From Actinoplanes sp. NBRC 103695 (lineage in GTDB: Bacteria > Actinomycetota > Actinomycetes > Mycobacteriales > Micromonosporaceae), in NCBI RefSeq assembly GCF_030269485.1, contig NZ_BSTL01000004.1, forward strand, positions 372,001 through 436,000: a stretch of DNA of 64,000 nt. The letters run 5' to 3'. How positions within the stretch are numbered: the first letter of the stretch is position 1; each line of letters opens with the position of its first letter. Below the pieces are notes generated by a model. The model had not been told where the DNA came from. It did no database searches and saw nothing but the letters and a program-made list of their open reading frames with translations. This document shows positions 46,340 to 53,673 of this stretch, one piece after another. Position numbers and translations under genes: made by a program.

Positions 46340-46968
46340 GCGCCCGCGCGGAGGCGCTCGAAGCCGGGCAGGTCGGTCACCAGGCCCAGCTCGCGGCAGG
46401 CGTCCCGGATCGCGTCCAGCTCGGCCAGATGCTCCTCGACATCCAGCGTCCCCTGCGCCAGCCGGCCGATGCGGTAGACCTGCCCGTCCTCCGTCACCTC
46501 GTGCACGCTGAGCCACGCGTCCGGGAACCGTGCGCGCAGCCGGGCCTCCAGCTCGGGGTCCGTGCCGGCCGCGATCACCTCGCATGTCTCGACGCCGGCC
46601 GTCGAACTGGGCTCCGGCACGCCGGTGTCGTCGTACCCGATCACCTCGACCGGCCCCGGCGCGAGCTCGCGCGGACCGCCGGCGATCCGCAGCTCGACCC
46701 GCCACGAGATCCGGTACCGGTCCCGCCAGTCCTCGTTCTCCGTCAGCTCGGTGAAGAACGGGGTGCAGAGGCGCTCGATCCGCCAGCCGCGCAGCTCGTC
46801 CTCGGGCAGGCCCCACGCCTCGAGGAACGACCGGCCCAGCTCGGCCGTGCCCTCATGGAGCAGGCTCCAACTCAGCCACACGACGTCGAAGGTCAGCGTG
46901 GTCTGGTCCCCGGATCGCCCCCAGCGCGGGAACCAGAGTTCGAAATCGGAGTCGGACACCGCGAACAC
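46336..46968 (-). CDS. Unknown protein directly after the HNH cargo gene (candidate immunity)
   Basis: This is a 210-residue acidic soluble protein. Features are FELWFPRWGRSGDQTTLTFD, tryptophan-rich strands, and a C-terminal charged helix (EEHLAELDAIRDACREL). No known family is recognised. GTG 46968 follows the TAG of the HNH gene with no base between (GGGAGAG inside the upstream gene is its Shine-Dalgarno sequence), which is tight coupling. In polymorphic toxin systems the gene immediately after the toxin encodes the immunity protein, so that is the leading hypothesis. A negative charge would suit blocking a DNA-binding nuclease (inference). Confidence 0.62.
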   Translation of the reverse strand: MFAVSDSDFELWFPRWGRSGDQTTLTFDVVWLSWSLLHEGTAELGRSFLEAWGLPEDELRGWRIERLCTPFFTELTENEDWRDRYRISWRVELRIAGGPRELAPGPVEVIGYDDTGVPEPSSTAGVETCEVIAAGTDPELEARLRARFPDAWLSVHEVTEDGQVYRIGRLAQGTLDVEEHLAELDAIRDACRELGLVTDLPGFERLRAGA

Positions 46969-49900
46969 CTACTCTCCCGGGCCGCGGAAACTGGGCCCCA
47001 CGTGAGGATCGTACGTCTCGCCGCCACTGCCCTTGCGGGAGTTGCACCGCTGGCACATGACGACGAGATTGCTGATCAGGCTGTAATAGTCCGTACGCGT
47101 CTTGTGGTTGGTGTTGTTGCCGCCGAGATTCGTCCAGTGGCCGGCGATCGGATCGTCGTGGTCGAAGGTGATGCCCTTGACCTTCTTGCCGTCCTTCATC
47201 GTCACCAGCGGCCTGATCTCGTTGCACTTCTCGCAGTAGAAACAGTTCGGGTCGCCGTGATGGGGCAGGGCGCTGTACTCGTCTGCCGCCGCCTTCTTGA
47301 CCAGCCTCGTCTGCTCACCGGCCCCCCAGGACATCGTCGCCGCCGAGTAAGTCTTGCCGTAGAACGTGTCGCGGATGGTGTGACGCCATTTCTCGCGGAT
47401 CTCGCCGGCCAGGACGTAGTTCGACGGGTGCCTGAGGACGGCGACCGACGGGTAGCCGTGGTCCTTCGCCTCCTTGACGAATTGCTCCAGGATGTTGTTC
47501 ACCTGGGTGCGGATCGCGTCCTCCTGGTGCTCCCGGTTGACGTCGCCGCGGGCGATCTCGTCCGATACCGCGTCGAGCACCGCAGCCATCTGCTGCATGG
47601 TGCCCAGCAGATCCCGGCACTCCGGCAGCTGCCGCACCTTCTCCAGCGCGATGGCGTGGTCGATGGACATCTTCACCTGCTGGATCTTCCGCTTGATGTC
47701 CTCGATCGGCAGGCCCGTGCCCTTGTGCTGTACCGCGTTCTCGTACTCCTTGATCAGTAGTTCCTGGGCTCTCGGCAGCGACATCCGTTCGTACGGCTTG
47801 ATGATCGGGCCGATCGACTCGTTGATGGAACGGTTGCCGGTGCACTTCTGGTCCAGCATCATCTGTGCCCGGACGTCGGTCAGCTTCCCTCGCAACACCC
47901 GGTAGCGGCGCTCGAATTCGGCCTCGTCCTCCTTGGCGCCGATCGGGCGCTGCGGGGTCGACATCGTCTGCACGTGGACGACGTCGCCCTCCGACGTGCG
48001 CGAGTCGACGAACAGATGCAGCGGGACCTGATGCCGGCGTTCGGCGGCTTCGACCTTCTTCCGCGCCTGGTCGGTGCTCTCCGAACTCCGTAGTGCCTTG
48101 TCGGCGTCGGTGATGGCCGCGCGTTCCTTGGCCGGGTCCTTGCTCGCCGCGTCCGCGCTCTTGTTCTTGTCCTTGCCCTTGAGTTTGGCCCAGATTTTCT
48201 TGCCGAGCCCGACGATCTTCCCGACGACCCAGTCGACGGCCTTCATCACCGGCTTCGACAGCGCCTGGAAGAACGACTTCACCTTGGTGGCGATGCCGCC
48301 GATCCCGAGGATGGCGGCGAGTGCACCGATCAGCACCGGGATGGACTTGGCCAGGGCCGCTTCGATCAAGGCGGGTACGCCACCGGCGCCGCCACCGGCG
48401 ATCGCGATCACGGCGTCGAGGACGGCGTTGACGAACTCGATGATCTGCGCGCCCCGTTCGATGATGAACGTGACGATGTCGATGATCATCTTGCAGGCCT
48501 TGATGAACGCCGACGCCGGGTTCAACAAGCTGATGATCCAGGTGATCCCCGCGATCAGCACGGTCGGGATCAGATACTCGCTGATCTTGCCGAGCAGGTT
48601 CTCCTTCAGATCACCGACCTGATCCTTGATCTCCTCATACGCCCCCGCCACCCCCTGCGACTGCAGCTTGGCGACGACCGGGACACCGGCCTCGACGGCA
48701 CCCATGGCTTGTTCGGGGATGCCCTTGGCGATGATCCGCCCGCGGATCGCACCCCACGTGAGCCCGAGCAGCGACGCGATCATCGACAGGATCCCGCGCA
48801 GGTCGAACTTGTCCGGCAGCTGGATCCCGGCGCCCTGCATGGTGCCCAGCAACCAGCCGATCAGGCCCTTCTTCACATGGGTGCCGATGTTGTTCATGAA
48901 CGCTTTGAGGCCGGCGCCGACGGCGGAGACCAGGTTGCCGAGGAACCCGATCGGGTCCTTCAGGATCGCCATCACCGCCTGCGCGGCCTTCGCCAGGACA
49001 CCGAGCAGGAGGTCTTTGAGTTTCAGGATGGTGTCGATGACACCCTTGACCGCATCGACCGCCTTGGCGATCAGGCCCTTGTTCTTCTCCTTCTCCGCCT
49101 CGATCTCCGCATCAACACTCTTCAAAGCCTCGTTGTACTTCGACGCCAACGTGTTGACCAACTCGGTGCCCTTGGCATCCACGGACTCGGTCAGCTCATC
49201 AAACTTCCCCGCGAACTCCCCCGCCGCCTCCTTACCCACCGCCTGCAAATCAGCGGGGAGTTTCTGCACCTCGGCCTGCAACTGCTGCCGACCCGTCGCG
49301 ATCCGCTGCTTCGCCCGGGTCAGCTCCCCACCGATCACATCGGCCACATTCGAGATGACCGTCTGCATCTTCGCCACGTAGCCCTGCCGGGCGGTCACGA
49401 AAATCTGGTTGGCCTCCTCCGGCAGACCGGCGAACTTGTCCTTGACCCACTTCAGCTTCCCGGTGAAACCCGAATACCGTTTGTCCTTGTACTCATCCAT
49501 CCGCCGCTTGTGCTCGGCGGTGAAAGAATCCCGGGCCGCCTTCTCCCCGGCCGAAAACGCGTCGTCGACTTTCTTGTCCAGACCGGTCAGGATGCCTTCG
49601 ACGTCCTTCTGGGTGGCGTCGAACACGGCCTGCAGCTTCGCGGTGACCTGCGCCCGCTTCGACTCGTCCTTGCCCTGGGCGCCTTGCTGGCCCTTGCCGA
49701 CAGCGTTGTTGGCGGCGAGTTTGTCGCCGCGCATCCCGGCCACCGCCTGCGCCCCGGTCGCCGACGCGTCCGCTTTCGCCCCGGCCAGCGTCTGCGCCTC
49801 CGCCGCCCGCACCTCTCCCGGAGCGGTCGCCGCATGCTGCTCCCCGGCTTTCTTCTCTTTCAACGCGCCGGTGAACTCGGGTTCGTTCGACTTTGCCAGC

Positions 49901-50757
49901 TGTTCCTCGGTGACCTGCGCGCCAGCCATCTGCTGATCCACCTGCGCCGGACCCGCCGAGAAATCCGTCGCCGACGCCGGCGCCTTGTCCGGCAGCGCAT
50001 TCCCCGCATCCGGCACACCCGGGCCGGCCGGGGCCGGCTCCTGCACCAGCGGCGTGACCGGCTTCTCCTTCGCCGCCGAGGTGTCCGGCGCAGCCTTGGT
50101 GGTGGTCTCGATGGCCTTGGCGGACTGTTCCCTGCCCTGGCCGACCTTGCCCTGGACCTGACCCTTGACCGCGTCGGCCTTACCCGACTCGCCGAAGTTG
50201 TCGGCCTCGTCCAAATTCTTCGGCGCCTGATCCGCGATCGCCTTGTTCACCGCCGCGATGAACGCCGCCTTGTCGAACACCCCCGGCTGCGCCGCGTTCA
50301 TCTTCTCCGCGTTCGCGGCCTTGCCCTGCGCCTGCTTGTCATCAGCGGGCGGCTTCGCGGCGGCCTGCGCGGCGCTGGCCTTGGAGGTGGCGGGCGGGTG
50401 AGCTGCCAGGGTCTTCTGCTTACCCCGTACATCCGACTTGAGCGTGTTGAACTTCGGCGTCGACGCCGCGGGAGGTCGCGAGAGGCGCTGAACCGCGGGC
50501 ACCGGGACCTCCGGCTCGACGACAGCCGCCGCGGCCGGCGCCTCGGACTCGGGCGCGGGAGCTGTCGTGCGGCGCTGGGCCAGGATGCCTGACAGGGCAC
50601 GATTTCCCGCGGCCGCCTGGAGACGCTGCGCCACGCGTGGCGTCATCGGTCGCTGCCGGGGCTGCGTCACCCCCTCGGCCTGATCACGCTCCACCGAGGA
50701 TGTTGTCCGGCGTGCGTCATCGCCCGCCCCGTCGTGCTCTTCGGCCGGGCGCCTCAT
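46969..50757 (-). CDS. Large CIS cargo/polymorphic-toxin-like protein with C-terminal HNH nuclease domain
   Basis: This is a 1262-residue protein. The N-terminal ~70 residues include the DUF4157-family companion motif VAQRLQAAAGNRALSG and three QR motifs (VAQR, LAQR, AVQR). Residues ~100-600 are Ala/Lys/Gln-rich and helical. About 600-690 lies a conserved amphipathic module (FMNNIGTHVKKGLIGWLLG, then IQLPDKFDLRGILSM) that I recall from other eCIS-associated proteins, followed by hydrophobic helices (LIPTVLIAGITWIISLL) that may cross membranes. Residues ~860-1160 are helical. The end is an HNH nuclease: CEKC (1175/1178), FDHDDPIAGHW (His1200), SNLVVMCQRC (1235/1238). No export signal, as expected for a CIS payload. 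ATG 50757 is the likeliest start; its Shine-Dalgarno sequence is weak. It is on the opposite strand to the structural genes. Confidence 0.82.
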   Translation of the reverse strand: MRRPAEEHDGAGDDARRTTSSVERDQAEGVTQPRQRPMTPRVAQRLQAAAGNRALSGILAQRRTTAPAPESEAPAAAAVVEPEVPVPAVQRLSRPPAASTPKFNTLKSDVRGKQKTLAAHPPATSKASAAQAAAKPPADDKQAQGKAANAEKMNAAQPGVFDKAAFIAAVNKAIADQAPKNLDEADNFGESGKADAVKGQVQGKVGQGREQSAKAIETTTKAAPDTSAAKEKPVTPLVQEPAPAGPGVPDAGNALPDKAPASATDFSAGPAQVDQQMAGAQVTEEQLAKSNEPEFTGALKEKKAGEQHAATAPGEVRAAEAQTLAGAKADASATGAQAVAGMRGDKLAANNAVGKGQQGAQGKDESKRAQVTAKLQAVFDATQKDVEGILTGLDKKVDDAFSAGEKAARDSFTAEHKRRMDEYKDKRYSGFTGKLKWVKDKFAGLPEEANQIFVTARQGYVAKMQTVISNVADVIGGELTRAKQRIATGRQQLQAEVQKLPADLQAVGKEAAGEFAGKFDELTESVDAKGTELVNTLASKYNEALKSVDAEIEAEKEKNKGLIAKAVDAVKGVIDTILKLKDLLLGVLAKAAQAVMAILKDPIGFLGNLVSAVGAGLKAFMNNIGTHVKKGLIGWLLGTMQGAGIQLPDKFDLRGILSMIASLLGLTWGAIRGRIIAKGIPEQAMGAVEAGVPVVAKLQSQGVAGAYEEIKDQVGDLKENLLGKISEYLIPTVLIAGITWIISLLNPASAFIKACKMIIDIVTFIIERGAQIIEFVNAVLDAVIAIAGGGAGGVPALIEAALAKSIPVLIGALAAILGIGGIATKVKSFFQALSKPVMKAVDWVVGKIVGLGKKIWAKLKGKDKNKSADAASKDPAKERAAITDADKALRSSESTDQARKKVEAAERRHQVPLHLFVDSRTSEGDVVHVQTMSTPQRPIGAKEDEAEFERRYRVLRGKLTDVRAQMMLDQKCTGNRSINESIGPIIKPYERMSLPRAQELLIKEYENAVQHKGTGLPIEDIKRKIQQVKMSIDHAIALEKVRQLPECRDLLGTMQQMAAVLDAVSDEIARGDVNREHQEDAIRTQVNNILEQFVKEAKDHGYPSVAVLRHPSNYVLAGEIREKWRHTIRDTFYGKTYSAATMSWGAGEQTRLVKKAAADEYSALPHHGDPNCFYCEKCNEIRPLVTMKDGKKVKGITFDHDDPIAGHWTNLGGNNTNHKTRTDYYSLISNLVVMCQRCNSRKGSGGETYDPHVGPSFRGPGE

Positions 50758-51049
50758 CCAACACACCCCCGCGGGTTGGATCCGGATACGGACAGAGTCG
50801 CGCAATCGACAGTCTTCCGCCAGGTAGCTGCTGGCGGGAGCGTGCTCGGGCAGCCGACAGGGCCGGCCGTGCTGCCCGTTCGGGAAGATCATTCGGCCGC
50901 GTCGATCTCGTGCCCGTTGGGGCACCCACGAGTTCCCTCCCGACCGATCGCCGGGTCATTGTTCGCCCGCGCGGGCTGGCTGAGCATGAACACCAGAGGC
51001 AGACCCACCGGGCTGCCGAGATCCACTTGTGAATTGAAGGAGGCACGCG
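50758..51049 (+). promoter_or_regulatory. Divergent promoter region between HNH cargo gene and sheath operon
   Basis: This is 292 bp without a supported gene. It contains the perfect 12-bp palindrome GCCCGCGCGGGC at 50965-50976, about 75 bp before the sheath start, which is a candidate operator. AAGGAGG at 51038-51044 is the sheath Shine-Dalgarno sequence. Promoters for both the cargo transcript (minus) and the structural operon (plus) must lie here; no clear -10/-35 pair was identified. Confidence 0.5.
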
Positions 51050-52582
51050 ATGCCCACCTATCTCTCCCCGGGTGTTTACGTGGAGGAGGTCGAGGCCGGT
51101 TCGCGACCCATTGAAGGTGTGGGCACCGCGGTGGCGGCCTTCGTCGGCTTCGCCCCGCAGGGACCGGTGCACACCCCGACGCTGGTGTCGAACTGGACTC
51201 AGTACACGACCACGTTCGGCGAGTTCGCCGAGGGCCAGTACCTCGCACACGCCGTGTACGGCTACTTCCTCAACGGTGGCGGCAACGCCTACATCGTGCG
51301 GATCAACGGGGGCCAGGACGGCGGCAACGGCAACGGGGTGGTCGCCCAGCCGCAGGCGCAGCTCGGCGGCTACCGGGTCGTCGCCAAGGAACTGCCCGCC
51401 GGGCAGAACAACAACAACATCACCGTCGAGGTGCACGACGCCGGCGAGGGTGCTCCCGAGGACCGCGCCGTCCTGATCGTCAAGCAGGACGGCAAGGAGG
51501 CGGAGAAGTACAACGTCACCACCAAGCGCGGCCGGGAGAACGTCGTCACCCAGCTCCGCGAGCACTCCAAGCTGATCACCGTCGAGGAGGTCGCCGCCGG
51601 CAACGGGCTCTCCAAGGGCACGGTGTCGCTGGTCGCCGAGCAGCCGTCGGTTCCGGCGCCGGTGCCGCACGCGGTCGTCGCCGACGACTACGTGGGCGAC
51701 GTGTCCGAGCGCAGCGGCTTCGGTGGCCTGGAGGCCATCGACGAGGTCACCATGGTCTCGGTGCCCGACCTGATGAGCGCGTACCAGAACGGCTCCATCG
51801 ACCTCGAGACCCTCAAGGCCGTGCAGCTGAGCCTGATCGCGCACTGCGAGCTCATGGGCAACCGGATGGCGATCCTCGACCCGCCGCCGGGGCTGTCCCC
51901 GCAGCAGGTGCGCGAGTGGCGCCAGGACCTGGCCGGCTACGACTCGAAGTACGCCACGCTGTACTACCCCTGGGCAAAGGTCTTCGACCCGTCGACCGGC
52001 ACCAACACCTTCGTCCCGCCGAGCGGCCACATGGCCGGCGTGTGGGGCCGCAACGACGCCACCCGCGGCGTGCACAAGGCGCCCGCCAACGAGGTCGTCC
52101 GCGGCGCCGTCGACCTGCAGACCCAGCTGACCAAGGCGGAGCAGGAACTGCTCAACCCGATCGGCGTCAACTGCATCCGCAGCTTCCCCGGCCGGGGCAT
52201 CCGCGTCTGGGGCGCCCGCACCCTCTCCAGCGACCCGGCGTGGCGCTACCTGAACGTGCGCCGCCTCTTCAACTACCTCGAGGAGTCGATCCTCGTCGGC
52301 ACCCAGTGGGTCGTCTTCGAGCCGAACGACGACGCGCTGTGGGCTCGGATCCGCCGCACCGTCGGGTCCTTCCTCGTCACCGAGTGGCGCAAGGGCGCTC
52401 TCTTCGGGCTCACCCCCGACGAGGCGTACTACGTCCGCTGCGACCGGGAGACCAACCCGGCCGAGCAGATCGACAACGGGCAGGTCACCTGCGAGATCGG
52501 CATCGCGCCGGTCAAGCCCGCCGAGTTCGTGGTGTTCCGCCTGGCGCAGATGTCCGGCGGCACCAGCCTGGTCAGCGAGTAA
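51050..52582 (+). CDS. Contractile tail sheath protein
   Basis: This 510-residue protein polymerises around the inner tube and contracts to drive it. The N-terminus TYLSPGVYVEEVEAGSRPI is the standard sheath start. The C-terminal core (WGARTLSSDPAWRYLNVRRL, then NYLEESILVG, ALFGLTPDEAYYVRCD, ETNPAEQIDNGQVTCEIGI) matches phage and CIS sheaths. The C-terminal arm FVVFRLAQMSGG takes part in the handshake between subunits. Residues ~95-190 are the variable outward domain. Only one sheath gene is present. ATG 51050 has AAGGAGG before it, the strongest Shine-Dalgarno sequence in the locus, in keeping with high expression. First gene of the structural operon. Confidence 0.95.
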   Translation: MPTYLSPGVYVEEVEAGSRPIEGVGTAVAAFVGFAPQGPVHTPTLVSNWTQYTTTFGEFAEGQYLAHAVYGYFLNGGGNAYIVRINGGQDGGNGNGVVAQPQAQLGGYRVVAKELPAGQNNNNITVEVHDAGEGAPEDRAVLIVKQDGKEAEKYNVTTKRGRENVVTQLREHSKLITVEEVAAGNGLSKGTVSLVAEQPSVPAPVPHAVVADDYVGDVSERSGFGGLEAIDEVTMVSVPDLMSAYQNGSIDLETLKAVQLSLIAHCELMGNRMAILDPPPGLSPQQVREWRQDLAGYDSKYATLYYPWAKVFDPSTGTNTFVPPSGHMAGVWGRNDATRGVHKAPANEVVRGAVDLQTQLTKAEQELLNPIGVNCIRSFPGRGIRVWGARTLSSDPAWRYLNVRRLFNYLEESILVGTQWVVFEPNDDALWARIRRTVGSFLVTEWRKGALFGLTPDEAYYVRCDRETNPAEQIDNGQVTCEIGIAPVKPAEFVVFRLAQMSGGTSLVSE

Positions 52583-52620
52583 TCCCCCACCGGTCAGCAG
52601 CAGCGAAAGGGTAAAAGGCC

Positions 52621-53064
52621 ATGCCACTTGCGGATATGGACACCTCGGTCGGCCACTCCTTCGGTCTCGAGGTCGACGGCCTGGTGATCAAGCAGATCTC
52701 CGAGGTCAGCGGCTTGAAGATGGAACAGGACGTCATCGAGCTCAAGCAGAACACGGCGGACGGCAAGTACGTCATCAAGAAGCTGCCCGGCCGCCCCAAG
52801 GCCGGCGAGGTGACGCTCACCCGTGGTCTCACCGGTGACACCAGCTTCGAGTCGTGGGTCAAGGACGCGCACTTCGGCAAGATGGGCACGGCCCGCAAGG
52901 GTGGCGCCATCATCGTCTACGACTACGAGGGTCAGGCGATCAAGCGCTACAAGCTGACCGCCGCGTGGCCGAAGAGCCTGGAGATCGGCTCGCTCAAGGC
53001 CGGCGACACCAGCGTTCTGACCGAGAAGATCGTCATCACGTACGAGATGATGGAGGTCGAGTAG
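52621..53064 (+). CDS. Inner tube protein (T4 gp19-like)
   Basis: This 147-residue protein has the gp19/Hcp-like fold. GHSFGLEVDGLVIKQISEVSG at the start, LPGRPKAGEVTLTRGLTGD in the middle and IVITYEMMEVE at the end match tube subunits of phage-tail-like systems. It stacks in hexameric rings to form the lumen through which cargo passes. It is encoded 38 bases after the sheath gene. AAAGG lies before ATG 52621. No cargo domain is fused. A second, divergent tube-like gene is 3.4 kb downstream. Confidence 0.93.
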   Translation: MPLADMDTSVGHSFGLEVDGLVIKQISEVSGLKMEQDVIELKQNTADGKYVIKKLPGRPKAGEVTLTRGLTGDTSFESWVKDAHFGKMGTARKGGAIIVYDYEGQAIKRYKLTAAWPKSLEIGSLKAGDTSVLTEKIVITYEMMEVE

Positions 53065-53068
53065 CGCC

Positions 53069-53512
53069 ATGCGGCGCAGCAACGCGAGCGTCGCTGACGC
53101 ACCACCGATCGACGGCCCGCCGAGCCAGCGGCCCCGGGAAACCCTGCAGACGGAGTTCGACTTCGAGTTGCCCCGGGGGTATGTCGACGGGTCCGGCACC
53201 GTGCACCGCAGGGGCACGATGCGGCTCGCCACCGGCCGGGACGAGCTCGTCCCGCTGCGCGACGACCGCGTCCGGGAGAACCCCGCCTACCTGACGGTGG
53301 TTCTCCTGGCCCGCGTGGTCACCAACATCGGTGACGTCACCGATGTGCACGCGGGGATCATCGAGAACCTGTTCGCCACGGATCTCGCATTCCTCCAGGA
53401 CATGTACCGCCGCGTCAACACCGAGGGGCACACCCTCGCGAGCGTCGGCTGCCCGTCCTGCGGGCACTCGTTCGCGATCGACCTCGCGGGTGGGCGCCCG
53501 GGGGAATCGTGA
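53069..53512 (+). CDS. CIS accessory protein with C-terminal CxxC (tail assembly protein-like)
   Basis: This is a 147-residue protein. An acidic Pro-rich start is followed by LQTEFDFELPRGYVDGSGTVHRRGTMRLATG and ILVELL-like helices (YLTVVLLARVVTNIG, then VHAGIIENLFATDLAFLQDMY). The C-terminus contains VGCPSCGHSFAIDL, a CxxC knuckle that could bind zinc together with nearby His or Cys residues. Its position, between tube and DUF6760, matches the tail assembly chaperone slot of phages. It is coupled to the next gene by GTGA overlap. Function is inferred from position and shape only. Confidence 0.72.
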   Translation: MRRSNASVADAPPIDGPPSQRPRETLQTEFDFELPRGYVDGSGTVHRRGTMRLATGRDELVPLRDDRVRENPAYLTVVLLARVVTNIGDVTDVHAGIIENLFATDLAFLQDMYRRVNTEGHTLASVGCPSCGHSFAIDLAGGRPGES

Positions 53513-53667
53513 CGTACGCGGCCGACCGCCTGCACGAGGAGGTCGCGTACGTCGCCTACCACTTCCACTGGTCGCTGGACGAGATCCTCGACATGGAGCA
53601 CCCGGATCGCCGCCGCTACGTGGCGGAGATCGCCCGTATCAACACCCGCATCAGTCAAGGTCGGTGA
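53509..53667 (+). CDS. DUF6760 mini-protein of CIS loci
   Basis: This 52-residue protein (LHEEVAYVAYHFHWSLDEIL, then MEHPDRRRYVAEIARIN) matches the short DUF6760 family: aromatic/His-rich YHFHW, then a helix and basic end. GTG 53509 overlaps the stop of the previous gene (GTGA). In phages, small proteins at this place are tail assembly chaperone extensions made by frameshifting; here it is a separate coupled gene. Exact role unknown. Confidence 0.8.
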   Translation: MTYAADRLHEEVAYVAYHFHWSLDEILDMEHPDRRRYVAEIARINTRISQGR

Positions 53668-53673
53668 GGTCTC

